Of a stretch of DNA of 6,667 nucleotides, positions 1 through 5,961 are shown piece by piece. The DNA is from Methanomicrobia archaeon (GTDB lineage: Archaea > Methanobacteriota_B > Thermococci > Methanofastidiosales > NM3), in NCBI GenBank assembly GCA_011372835.1, contig DSAJ01000009.1, positions 1 through 6,667 on the forward strand, given 5' to 3'. A program made the position numbers and the translations under genes. Within the stretch, counting starts at the first letter, position 1. Every line of letters starts with the position of its first letter. The notes under the pieces are model-generated. The model saw nothing but the letters and a program-made list of their open reading frames with translations. It searched no databases and was not told where the DNA came from.

Positions 1-99
1 GCCTGTAACAATGGGGAAAAAGGGCCATGGCTTCATGTTCAGCCGATAGGGCCGTTGTGTTCAAAGTGCCATTATGTGCAAAGCCGATCTATAGAGTAA
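1..99 (+). CDS. C-terminal fragment of a protein with a zinc-ribbon-like tail (5' truncated)
   Basis: Frame 1 is open from the window edge for 32 codons to a TAA at 97-99. The visible residues include one Cys at position 2, then after 17 residues a Cys-Ser-Lys-Cys pair (positions 20 and 23), followed by His-Tyr-Val. One Cys of a presumed first CxxC pair would lie just outside the window, so this looks like the second half of a C-terminal zinc ribbon. Of the other two plus frames, one closes at once and the other after 15 codons. A TATA box for the next gene follows 3 bases after the stop, so the boundary fits. The parent protein cannot be identified from this tail. Minus-strand frames are also open to the edge here but lack any supporting motif. 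Confidence 0.55.
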   Translation, partial: ACNNGEKGPWLHVQPIGPLCSKCHYVQSRSIE

Positions 100-102
100 A
101 GA

Positions 103-111
103 CTTTATAGT
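103..111 (+). promoter_or_regulatory. TATA box of the rhomboid gene
   Basis: CTTTATAGT is centred 26 bases before the ATG at 133 in the short gap after the upstream stop codon. No Shine-Dalgarno-like sequence precedes the ATG. Transcription would therefore start at or next to the start codon, giving a leaderless mRNA. Confidence 0.5.
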
Positions 112-132
112 ATCCCCCTCCTACGTTGTATA

Positions 133-831
133 ATGCTCCCGCTTTATGATGAGAATCCCACGTACGAGACACCATATGTCACCTACGCACTTATTGGCGC
201 CAATGCATTGGTGTTCCTCCTTCTCAATCTCATCGAGTATACCGGGGGGCAGTACCAGCTCCAACAGTTCTACTACGACTGGGCAGTTGTACCTCAATTT
301 GTATGGAACGGCGACCGTCTCTACACGCTGATCACTTCGCAGTTCATGCATCATGGAGTTCTGCACTTTGGCGGCAACATGCTCTACCTCTACATATTCG
401 GGAACAACGTCGAGGATTCGATGGGACACAAGCGATTCGTGCTGTTTTATCTCATCTGCGGCGTTGTAGCAAGCTATACACAGATATTCATAGACACGTC
501 CTCTCCAATCCCAATGCTCGGCGCCTCGGGCGCCATCGCCGGCATACTTGGTGCATATGTCGTCAACTTCCCGCGGGCTAATGTGGTGACATGGGCGCTT
601 TTCCTCATCATCAGGATCCCGGCGGTCATCGTCTTGGGGTTCTGGATACTGCTCCAATTCTTCTCGGGCATAGGTTCTCTGGCAACCCAGGCAAGCGGCG
701 GTGTGGCGTATTTCGCACATATAGGCGGATTCGTGGCTGGATTTTTCCTTGTGAAGTTGTTTACAAGAAGGGACTATCTGTCACGAAAACGTCGCATCGA
801 GGATTGGGATCAGATCTACTTCAATCGCTGA
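133..831 (+). CDS. Rhomboid family intramembrane serine protease
   Basis: Polytopic membrane protease of 232 residues that would cleave transmembrane substrates within the bilayer. The catalytic serine is Ser132 in the Gly-Ala-Ser-Gly motif (130-133) and the catalytic histidine is His196 in Ala-His-Ile-Gly-Gly-Phe (195-200). The H-x-x-x-N motif that helps form the oxyanion hole is His78 to Asn82. Hydrophobic segments lie at about 16-34, 76-91, 101-120, 130-145, 151-175 and 190-210, consistent with the six-helix rhomboid core. The C-terminus is a short basic then acidic tail (211-232), probably cytoplasmic. The ATG at 133 is chosen because a TATA box sits 26 bases upstream and the N-terminus matches the family length. 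The last 11 bases overlap the end of the opposing zinc-ribbon gene. The family is clear; the substrate is unknown. Confidence 0.93.
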   Translation: MLPLYDENPTYETPYVTYALIGANALVFLLLNLIEYTGGQYQLQQFYYDWAVVPQFVWNGDRLYTLITSQFMHHGVLHFGGNMLYLYIFGNNVEDSMGHKRFVLFYLICGVVASYTQIFIDTSSPIPMLGASGAIAGILGAYVVNFPRANVVTWALFLIIRIPAVIVLGFWILLQFFSGIGSLATQASGGVAYFAHIGGFVAGFFLVKLFTRRDYLSRKRRIEDWDQIYFNR

Positions 832-979
832 CAAGGAGCGAGAACCGCTGCGTGGCAACGACATAGCTCTCGGCATGCCCGCAGTAGGGGCACCGCATGG
901 ATAAGACGAGCCGGTCGGACAACGAGGAATAACCGCCATGCAACAGCCCGCCGCAAAACGGACAGTGGTCCACATCCAT
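821..979 (-). CDS. Small zinc-ribbon protein, 52 residues, unknown function
   Basis: The reading frame runs from ATG at 979-977 to TGA at 823-821. It encodes two well-formed zinc knuckles: Cys-Pro-Phe-Cys-Gly-Gly (residues 6-11) and Cys-Pro-Tyr-Cys-Gly-His (30-35), separated by 20 residues, with a short hydrophobic C-terminal strand region. This spacing is that of a single treble/zinc-ribbon binding one zinc ion. Support for a real gene is the precise pair of CPxCG motifs, a TATA box (1001-1008) centred 25 bases before the ATG, and a tidy 11-base convergent overlap with the rhomboid gene. It would be a cytosolic protein likely to bind nucleic acid or a protein partner, but no specific family is recognised. 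A longer ORF in another frame of the same strand (781-975) is a shadow. Confidence 0.8.
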   Translation of the reverse strand: MDVDHCPFCGGLLHGGYSSLSDRLVLSMRCPYCGHAESYVVATQRFSLLVSD

Positions 980-994
980 GAAATAGCATGGATG
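973..994. repeat. Perfect 8-base inverted repeat over the zinc-ribbon gene start
   Basis: CATCCATG and CATGGATG are separated by 6 bases (AAATAG). The left arm includes the start codon of the minus-strand zinc-ribbon gene. Given its TATA box at 1001-1008, the repeat would span roughly -15 to +7 around the transcription start, a usual place for an archaeal repressor operator. It could instead act as an RNA hairpin if transcription begins further upstream. Confidence 0.45.
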
Positions 995-1000
995 AGGGCG

Positions 1001-1008
1001 GATATAAC
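1001..1008 (-). promoter_or_regulatory. TATA box of the zinc-ribbon gene
   Basis: On the minus strand this reads GTTATATC, centred about 25 bases before the ATG at 979. There is no ribosome binding site between it and the ATG, so the transcript is probably leaderless. Confidence 0.45.
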
Positions 1009-1047
1009 GATTGTGAGAGAGTGGCAGTAAGGTGATCTACCACTATG

Positions 1048-1067
1048 TTTATAAGATTAATATAATA
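1048..1067 (+). promoter_or_regulatory. TATA region of the deoxyhypusine synthase gene
   Basis: Two overlapping candidates are present: TTTATAAG (1048-1055) and TTAATATAAT (from 1058). The first places the transcription start near 1077, leaving a short leader that includes the ribosome site at 1080-1086. The second would give an almost leaderless mRNA. The presence of a good ribosome site favours the first. Confidence 0.5.
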
Positions 1068-1079
1068 GGAGCACCAAAA

Positions 1080-1086
1080 GGGTGAT
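1080..1086 (+). promoter_or_regulatory. Ribosome binding site of deoxyhypusine synthase
   Basis: GGGTGAT is complementary to the archaeal 16S rRNA 3' end and lies 3 bases before the ATG at 1090. It fixes the start codon. Confidence 0.65.
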
Positions 1087-1089
1087 TCC

Positions 1090-2019
1090 ATGAACCTTGA
1101 TAAACCAGTAAAAGACATCTCTATCACACCCGCTACATCGTTTGCGAACTTGTCCGAACAGATGTTTGAGAGCGGAGGATTCACTGCGCAGAAGTTCTCC
1201 ATGGGCGTGACCATACTGAGGAAGATGTTCGAGGAAAAATGCACGAACTTCCTCTCGTTTCCAGCATGCATCATCGCTACCGGCACGCGCGGCATCATAC
1301 GGGACTTGGTGAAAAACAAACAGTTCGACGCAGTAATCACCACCTGTGGTACCCTCGACCATGATCTCGCACGCATATGGAGGGACTACTACCACGGCTC
1401 CTGGGAGGCCGATGACAGGAAACTCCACCAGGAGGGCGTCAACAGGCTGGGCAACATCTTCATACCTAACGAATGCTACGGAGAGATACTGGAATCAAAG
1501 CTCATGTCGATCCTCGAGGAGATCTACGAGGCCGGCACGCGCCGCCTCTCGACATACGAGCTCATATGGGAGATCGGTGACCGGCTCGACGACGAGGACA
1601 GCATCATCTACTGGGCCGCACGCAACAGGATACCGGTCATCATTCCCGGTATCACCGACGGGTCAGTGGGAAGCCAGATATTCTTCTTTGCACAGGACCA
1701 CGACCTCACCATCGATGTGCTCAAGGACGAGAAACTTCTCTCAGACATCGTATTCGAGGCGGAAAAGACAGGTGCGCTCATGATAGGCGGTGGCATATCA
1801 AAGCACCACACGATATGGTGGAATCAGTTCAGGGGCGGCCTCGACTACGCTGTATACGTCACGACAGCACCAGAATGGGACGGTTCGCTCTCTGGCGCGC
1901 GCGTCAGGGAGGCGGTCTCATGGGGCAAGGTCAGGGAGGATGCCTCATACGTGACCATCGAAGGTGACGCAACGCTCATCCTTCCCTTCATCTATGCAGG
2001 CGTCGTGCAGGAATTGTAG
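1090..2019 (+). CDS. dys: Deoxyhypusine synthase
   Basis: Transfers the aminobutyl group of spermidine to a specific lysine of translation factor aIF5A, using NAD, as the first step of hypusine formation in the cytosol. At 309 residues it has the usual archaeal length. Diagnostic segments include Thr-Thr-Cys-Gly-Thr-Leu-Asp-His-Asp (84-92, matching the NAD-contacting TT.GG..EDL region of eukaryotic enzymes), the Ile-Thr-Asp-Gly-Ser-Val-Gly motif (188-194), and Gly-Gly-Gly-Ile-Ser-Lys-His-His (233-240). Lys238 aligns with the human catalytic lysine Lys329. Downstream, the Asp-Tyr-Ala-Val-Tyr segment (252-256) and the Asp-Gly-Ser-x-Ser-Gly-Ala-Arg block (264-271), then Glu-Ala-Val-Ser-Trp-Gly-Lys, are all conserved in the family. 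The start is set by the ribosome site at 1080-1086. It is divergent from the zinc-ribbon gene, with about 110 bases between their starts. No aIF5A gene is seen in the window. Confidence 0.96.
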   Translation: MNLDKPVKDISITPATSFANLSEQMFESGGFTAQKFSMGVTILRKMFEEKCTNFLSFPACIIATGTRGIIRDLVKNKQFDAVITTCGTLDHDLARIWRDYYHGSWEADDRKLHQEGVNRLGNIFIPNECYGEILESKLMSILEEIYEAGTRRLSTYELIWEIGDRLDDEDSIIYWAARNRIPVIIPGITDGSVGSQIFFFAQDHDLTIDVLKDEKLLSDIVFEAEKTGALMIGGGISKHHTIWWNQFRGGLDYAVYVTTAPEWDGSLSGARVREAVSWGKVREDASYVTIEGDATLILPFIYAGVVQEL

Positions 2020-2020
2020 C

Positions 2021-2036
2021 TGGAACGGGCGTTCCA
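2021..2036. repeat. Short hairpin just after the deoxyhypusine synthase stop
   Basis: TGGAAC and GTTCCA form a perfect 6-base stem with a GGGC loop, beginning one base after the TAG stop. It may stabilise or help end the upstream mRNA, but there is no T-run directly after it, so I do not call it a terminator. Confidence 0.3.
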
Positions 2037-2042
2037 ATCGAG

Positions 2043-2051
2043 TTCCTTAAG
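2043..2051 (+). promoter_or_regulatory. Weak TATA-like element before the secreted helical protein
   Basis: TTCCTTAAG lies about 37 bases before the ATG at 2084. It would place the transcription start near 2073, just before the ribosome site GGTGA at 2075-2079, which is 4 bases from the ATG. The element is a poor TATA match, so read-through from the deoxyhypusine synthase gene is an alternative. Confidence 0.3.
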
Positions 2052-2083
2052 TGCTGTCGGACCGTAGTTGAATCGGTGACAAC

Positions 2084-2959
2084 ATGAAGTCTACAGCATG
2101 GGGTTCCATTGTGGTAGCGCTTATGATCGTTGCGGCTATACCGGCCATATCCTACGGAGAGGAGACGGACGAACAGCATCCGCCCCCTATAGAACGATAT
2201 ATACAGATAGCAGAACACGCGCGCCAGCGATTGACCGCCTACCTTGATACGCACGAACACGATCAAGATATTGAACAACGCTGCGAAGACATTGCATTGC
2301 TTATTGAAGGGGCCAGGGAGGCACGTGCTGCCGGCGACGTTGAGACTGCAATCGCCAAGACGAAGGGGGCGATGGAGATGCTCAAAGGATGCATGACATC
2401 GCTTGACGTGCAGCTTCTACCAGAAGCAGTCGATGCCATCAAAGACAGGTACGAGCGCGCTTCACACCATCTCAGTATGTTGACGATCGCGCTGGGAAGA
2501 CTTGAGGAGCGGGGTATCGAGGCTCCCCTGATAGATGCCCACGTACGTGTTGCACGGTCGTCCTTTAAGGCATCACTTGTCCACTTGAAGGCTGAACGGC
2601 CTTTTATAGCACGGCAGATGCTCAATGTTTGTGAGCGCTCACTTGACACGGCCCACGATATGCTCGAGGACCGTGTGAGGGATAGTCTCCTTCCCGAACG
2701 GCTGCATCACTACCTCAACACGATGCCAGAACGCCTGCAGGCGGCACACGATACCATAGACGAGGCACGTTCCGGGGGAATCGATACGGGAGAAGCTGAA
2801 TCGCTGCTTGCTCAGCTGAAGGTCCGGCTGCACAAGGCCAGGGAAGCGCACCAGGAAGGCCGAGAAGCCGCAAGCCTTGCCATCCTTAGGGAGTCGATGG
2901 AAAGCGCTACCAGGCTGGACCACGAGCTTGATGAGCTCCAGCGGCGCATGGCGTCATGA
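2084..2959 (+). CDS. Secreted, all-helical protein of unknown function
   Basis: 291 residues. The N-terminus is a typical Sec signal peptide: Lys2, a hydrophobic core at about 8-23, and a likely cut near residues 23-26 in the Ala-Ile-Ser-Tyr-Gly region. The rest is strongly amphipathic helix, rich in Glu, Arg, Ala, Leu and His, with few predicted strands and no membrane segment, so the mature protein should be outside the membrane. Residues 143-196 and 231-284 appear to be a diverged repeat: both open with Gly-Ile-(Glu/Asp) and continue as two long helices of matching length, and 75-105 may be a third, poorer copy. Cysteines occur at 67, 103 and 183. A GGTGA ribosome site 4 bases before the ATG supports the start. 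It ends 46 bases before the membrane-tethered regulator on the same strand, so they may be functionally linked. I recognise no family. Confidence 0.75.
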   Translation: MKSTAWGSIVVALMIVAAIPAISYGEETDEQHPPPIERYIQIAEHARQRLTAYLDTHEHDQDIEQRCEDIALLIEGAREARAAGDVETAIAKTKGAMEMLKGCMTSLDVQLLPEAVDAIKDRYERASHHLSMLTIALGRLEERGIEAPLIDAHVRVARSSFKASLVHLKAERPFIARQMLNVCERSLDTAHDMLEDRVRDSLLPERLHHYLNTMPERLQAAHDTIDEARSGGIDTGEAESLLAQLKVRLHKAREAHQEGREAASLAILRESMESATRLDHELDELQRRMAS

Positions 2960-2975
2960 CCTGCCAGACACATAG

Positions 2976-2984
2976 ATTATAAAG
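2976..2984 (+). promoter_or_regulatory. TATA box of the membrane-tethered regulator
   Basis: ATTATAAAG is centred 26 bases before the ATG at 3006, with no ribosome site between. This predicts its own leaderless transcript. Two in-frame-with-each-other ATGs at 2989 and 2992 lead to a stop after two more codons and are not used. Confidence 0.5.
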
Positions 2985-3005
2985 TAGTATGATGAGTGGA
3001 TAGGC

Positions 3006-3797
3006 ATGAGACGAGCATGTGCCCTTGCCTTCGTCATGCTGCTCTCTTCTTTTGCCACATGTGCGGCCGACACCACCGTCACCCTCTACAGGGACGGATA
3101 CGCAGAGATGGAGCACTTCATTTCTTCTAACGGCATCGGGGGTACGACGGAGGCCGTGCTGCTCACCGAGGACTACGAGAATCTCTCGGTCACGACCGAA
3201 TCATTCGTACCAATCTACTACGATGTGGATGAAGCATTGCTCGTGGTCTATACACTGGGAGAGGACACGATCGTTGTACGTTACGAGACGGCCATGCTCA
3301 CATCGAAGGACGGTGCGCTGTGGACGGCGTCGCTTGATGCCGGTGGACGGACAACGCTGCATCTTCCAGCGTCAACGACGATAGTGTCCGTCGACCCCAT
3401 GCCAAGCGAGATAGACCTCGATGCCGGCACATTGACGTTTTCCGGCGGAGCGCTCACGGTCGATTACTATCTCGAACTGGAAGGGGTGCAACAAGAGGAT
3501 CGCCGTCCCTCAGGCATAGCGCTCATTGCCATCCCCGTTGCGGGCGCGGTAGCATACCTTCTCTACCGAAAGCGAAGGAAGTCATTCCCCTGGGGCGAGG
3601 AAGAGGGATTAGATGCGCTCGAGAAACGTGTGCTTCGACATGTCTGGGAACGGGGCCGTGTACGAGAGTCGGACCTCAGAAAGGAGTTCAACATCCCCAA
3701 GACCTCCGCATGGCGCATGATGAAGCGTCTAGAAGAAGGAGGATACATCACGATAGAGGACAACAATGGGTCGAATGTCGTATCGATCAATAGGTAA
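3006..3797 (+). CDS. Membrane-anchored winged helix-turn-helix transcription regulator
   Basis: 263 residues in the order: signal peptide (about 1-21, ending Cys-Ala-Ala), an extracytoplasmic beta-rich domain (22-165), one transmembrane helix (about 169-187, followed by the positive run Arg-Lys-Arg-Arg-Lys), and a cytoplasmic winged helix (203-263). In the last part, Leu202 to Glu215 form the first helix, Val219-Phe228 the second, Lys232-Glu243 the recognition helix, and Gly246-Asn262 the beta wing. The fold order and the outside-in topology suggest a one-component sensor that reads something at the cell surface and binds DNA directly at the membrane. Such proteins are common in Euryarchaeota, but the ligand and targets are unknown. 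The best guess for its target is its own promoter or the adjacent secreted protein gene. The last 11 bases overlap the end of the Pelota gene on the other strand. Confidence 0.82.
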   Translation: MRRACALAFVMLLSSFATCAADTTVTLYRDGYAEMEHFISSNGIGGTTEAVLLTEDYENLSVTTESFVPIYYDVDEALLVVYTLGEDTIVVRYETAMLTSKDGALWTASLDAGGRTTLHLPASTTIVSVDPMPSEIDLDAGTLTFSGGALTVDYYLELEGVQQEDRRPSGIALIAIPVAGAVAYLLYRKRRKSFPWGEEEGLDALEKRVLRHVWERGRVRESDLRKEFNIPKTSAWRMMKRLEEGGYITIEDNNGSNVVSINR

Positions 3798-4836
3798 GCT
3801 TGAATCGAAGCGCCGCACCGATGCCACCCAGGCTCCGCAGCTTCTCTCCGCCCTCATGGTCTGTGGAGATGATGTGTGGTGTGGAACGCACGTTCTTGGC
3901 GTGCTCGATTATTTCCTGCGCCTTCTCGGAGTTCCTCAGCATCTCGTCGGTGACGACGACATACTCAGCCTGCGAGTTCATGACCGCCGTGCGCACCTCT
4001 TCGAGCCCGTAAACGGCATCGTCCGTGAGGATCTTTTGAAAGAACGATTCCATGAGCGTGATCTCCGAGGCAGCACGTGATTGCTCGTATATCTCCTCGA
4101 TGTATCCGCGCTTGACGACCTCGAGAATGCCCGGCCCGCCGGTGACGGATATGCTCTTGATGTGCAGATTTGATGCCAGGGGAGGGGCGTGTTCTTTTAC
4201 CCAGTCCTGAAACTCGTCCTTGACGAATCCCGGCCCTGCGACGATGGCCGAGGGTATGTTGAGCTCGTCAAGGTAGGACGATAACTTATCAGCGACCTCC
4301 TTGAAAAAAGACTCCTTCTCGCTCTTCCTGTTGGAGGTATCGCGCTTGCCTGGTATCGACCGGGATATTGAAACGGCAAAGTCGATGCCGTACTGCTTGA
4401 CGATGCCAAAGTCTGCCTCCCCCTCATCGATCGCAACGATGAGGATGCGCGGCTCCTTTGACGAGCGTACAGCCTCGTTGAGCCTGTCGAGCTGGTACGG
4501 TCTCCATGACTTGACGATCTTTGGCGTGCTCTGCGGCTCGATCGAGAGCGTATGATAGTTGCCCGTCTGGTCACCTTCCACGATCACGCCGGTGAGCCGA
4601 AGTGAATCTGAATAGTGTGAGAACTCGATCTTCTCGACGCGCACGCCAAGGTACATACGCACCTTCTCGGTCTTGCTCGATCGTATAACGTCCTGTTGGG
4701 CCTGTTGCCGACGATACGTGACGTCGTAGACGACGTCTCCCTCCTCTATGACATGTGAGAGATGCCATAGGTCATCGATGGACTCCACCTTGACCTTCAC
4801 TACTCCCTTTGACACGTCCTTGTGGAGAATACGCAT
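3787..4836 (-). CDS. pelA: mRNA surveillance protein Pelota (ribosome rescue factor)
   Basis: Archaeal Pelota/Dom34 works with aEF1-alpha and ABCE1 to split ribosomes stalled on damaged mRNAs. The 349-residue length is normal. The three domains are visible: an Sm-like N-terminal domain (1-about 128, starting Met-Arg-Ile-Leu), the central eRF1-like domain (about 130-255, with Ala-Gly-Pro-Gly-Phe at 200-204), and the C-terminal domain (about 258-349, with Tyr-Gly-Leu-Glu-Glu-Val at 276-281 and Ser-Thr-Asp-His-Glu-Gly-Gly-Glu at 324-331). The central domain lacks the Gly-Gly-Gln peptide-release motif, as expected for Pelota and unlike aRF1. The Ser-Trp-Arg-Pro-Tyr-Gln-Leu-Asp-Arg-Leu block (110-119) is characteristic of the N/central linker. 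The gene lies 42 bases after CofE on the same strand but has its own TATA box. It converges on the tethered regulator with an 11-base overlap. Confidence 0.96.
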   Translation of the reverse strand: MRILHKDVSKGVVKVKVESIDDLWHLSHVIEEGDVVYDVTYRRQQAQQDVIRSSKTEKVRMYLGVRVEKIEFSHYSDSLRLTGVIVEGDQTGNYHTLSIEPQSTPKIVKSWRPYQLDRLNEAVRSSKEPRILIVAIDEGEADFGIVKQYGIDFAVSISRSIPGKRDTSNRKSEKESFFKEVADKLSSYLDELNIPSAIVAGPGFVKDEFQDWVKEHAPPLASNLHIKSISVTGGPGILEVVKRGYIEEIYEQSRAASEITLMESFFQKILTDDAVYGLEEVRTAVMNSQAEYVVVTDEMLRNSEKAQEIIEHAKNVRSTPHIISTDHEGGEKLRSLGGIGAALRFKLTY

Positions 4837-4855
4837 ATGACGACGTTATCTCACA

Positions 4856-4866
4856 CATTAATAAGC
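4856..4866 (-). promoter_or_regulatory. TATA box of the Pelota gene
   Basis: The minus strand reads GCTTATTAATG, centred 25 bases before the ATG at 4836, within the 42-base gap after CofE. No ribosome site precedes the ATG, so Pelota is probably translated from its own leaderless mRNA even though it follows CofE. Confidence 0.5.
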
Positions 4867-4878
4867 GTTGCCACGAGG

Positions 4879-5634
4879 TCACCTGAAGAGGTCGTTTTGC
4901 ACATCTCGGATGTATGTGGTGGCAGGGTCGTCCGAACGACGATAGCGCGCCCCACGCACTATGACGACAGGTATGCCCTCGTTTGACTGTCCCATCACGA
5001 GGTCTGCCGCGGCTGCGACCTCGTCTGCACGCGCTATGACGCTCGCATTGAGCGTATAGCCGTATAGGTCCTTTTCCCCCTTGTAACGCCATACGGGATC
5101 GATACCGGAGAGGCCCACCGACACCCCGAGGGCGCCAATGCGAAATGGACGTCCCTGGGTATCTGAGACGATGACTGCGACGCGCGTATCGAATGTCTCC
5201 TCAAGCGTAGCGCGGATGGTACGGGCAGACCTGTCCGGGTCTTCCGGCAAAGTGCACACGATATCGTTGTTGCCGGCAACGTTCGACGTGTCGATGCCTG
5301 CAGACGCGCATATGAATCCATGGTGCGTCTCTGCGATGATGGGACCAGGACCCACCTTGAGTATCCGTTTGGATGCACGCAGGATCGCCTCACACAATCG
5401 AGGGTCCTTGCCGGTTGTGGAAGACAGCGTGCGTGCCCGCTCGGAGGGTGTTACGGTGGTGAGGTCTATGAACGTTCCCTCCGCCTTGGAGACGATGGTC
5501 GATGCGACGACAACGGCATCATCCTCCTCGAGGGAAATGCCCATCGATTCGAGGGCGTCGAGTATGAGCGAACCAATGTCATCGCCCTGCTTGACAAGGG
5601 GAAACGGGGTCACAGCGATCAATTCTACGCGCAT
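4879..5634 (-). CDS. cofE: Coenzyme F420-0:L-glutamate ligase CofE
   Basis: GTP-dependent cytosolic enzyme that adds the gamma-linked glutamate tail to F420-0, yielding F420-1 and F420-2. With the start used here it is 251 residues, the usual archaeal length. Conserved segments are Pro-Leu-Val-Lys-Gln-Gly-Asp-Asp (12-19), Ser-Thr-Ile-Val-Ser-Lys-Ala-Glu-Gly (45-53), Ala-Gly-Ile-Asp-Thr-Ser-Asn-Val (112-119), Ser-Asp-Thr-Gln-Gly-Arg-Pro-Phe-Arg-Ile-Gly (157-167), Asp-Leu-Tyr-Gly-Tyr (189-193), Ala-Asp-Glu-Val-Ala (203-207) and Ile-Pro-Val-Val-Ile-Val-Arg-Gly (221-228). The frame is open back to an ATG at 5664, but I choose the ATG at 5634: the protein then begins Met-Arg-Val-Glu as known homologues do, a GTGAT ribosome-like site lies 3 bases before it, and the TATA box would put transcription start near 5658. 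No bacterial-type FbiB C-terminal nitroreductase domain is present. Confidence 0.95.
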   Translation of the reverse strand: MRVELIAVTPFPLVKQGDDIGSLILDALESMGISLEEDDAVVVASTIVSKAEGTFIDLTTVTPSERARTLSSTTGKDPRLCEAILRASKRILKVGPGPIIAETHHGFICASAGIDTSNVAGNNDIVCTLPEDPDRSARTIRATLEETFDTRVAVIVSDTQGRPFRIGALGVSVGLSGIDPVWRYKGEKDLYGYTLNASVIARADEVAAAADLVMGQSNEGIPVVIVRGARYRRSDDPATTYIRDVQNDLFR

Positions 5635-5676
5635 GATATCACAAAATACAGCGTTGGACTGCATACAGCGGGTAGC

Positions 5677-5690
5677 ATTAAAAATATATT
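5677..5690 (-). promoter_or_regulatory. TATA box of cofE
   Basis: The minus strand reads AATATATTTTTAAT, the strongest TATA-like run in the gap. Centred near 5684, it predicts transcription start near 5658, giving about 24 bases of leader before the ATG at 5634. The upstream ATG at 5664 would fall at or before the transcript start. Confidence 0.5.
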
Positions 5691-5725
5691 GTTACTCGCA
5701 CACACACGGAATGCCTGCAGCGTAC

Positions 5726-5866
5726 CTATCTGATCTTAATGGTGCCCGAGAGCAAGAGCACTATTATCCCAATCACTATTGCTGCCAATAGCCCGAAAAA
5801 ATACCATGCGAGGATGAAGGCTATGAACGCGATTAGCGATGGCCGCGAGATATCTATCGAAGCCAT
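5726..5866 (-). CDS. Hydrophobic membrane microprotein, 46 residues
   Basis: Reading frame from ATG 5866-5864 to TAG 5728-5726. It has a short polar N-terminus (residues 1-10, with Asp5 and Arg8), then 31 almost uninterrupted hydrophobic residues (11-41) containing Trp21-Tyr-Phe-Phe-Gly25 and a Gly33, and a short basic end (Lys44, Arg46). This is one long or two tight membrane passes. Support: the strongly biased membrane composition, a clean start, and a TATA-like ATTTATAT (minus strand, 5899-5906) placing transcription about 10 bases before the ATG. It is on the same strand as cofE and Pelota, 91 bases before cofE, and divergent from the coiled-coil gene. The plus-strand frame covering this interval is a shadow. 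Function is unknown; it resembles small membrane subunits or accessory proteins in general shape only. Confidence 0.65.
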   Translation of the reverse strand: MASIDISRPSLIAFIAFILAWYFFGLLAAIVIGIIVLLLSGTIKIR

Positions 5867-5898
5867 GATCGTTACATTATATACTTTTTCTCCCACTC

Positions 5899-5906
5899 AT
5901 ATAAAT
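5899..5906 (-). promoter_or_regulatory. TATA box of the 46-residue membrane microprotein
   Basis: ATTTATAT on the minus strand, centred 36 bases before the ATG at 5866, giving a leader of about 10 bases. A second AT-rich run at 5875-5884 is too near the ATG to serve as its TATA box unless an internal start is used. Confidence 0.4.
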
Positions 5907-5952
5907 CTACGGTATCTCGAAACATCGTGTGGTGCCTGTTTGGCCATCCAAA

Positions 5953-5961
5953 GATATAAAG
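5953..5961 (+). promoter_or_regulatory. TATA box of the coiled-coil gene
   Basis: GATATAAAG is centred 28 bases before the ATG at 5985, with no ribosome site between. This supports the short gene start rather than the longer open frame that extends back to 5739. Confidence 0.5.

Noticed and set aside
520..534. Repeated GGCGCC around TCG in the rhomboid gene
   Set aside because: It simply encodes the catalytic Gly-Ala-Ser-Gly-Ala motif, so no separate structure is needed.
121..720. 199-codon minus-strand frame opposite the rhomboid gene
   Set aside because: It is antisense to a protein with clear catalytic motifs, shows no recognisable domain, and its Cys and acidic residues arise from the opposite strand's codons.
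1029..1065. Ribosome-site-like AAGGTGATC followed by a 6-codon upstream frame before deoxyhypusine synthase
   Set aside because: The ATG overlaps the TATA box of the gene, so the mRNA most likely begins after it.
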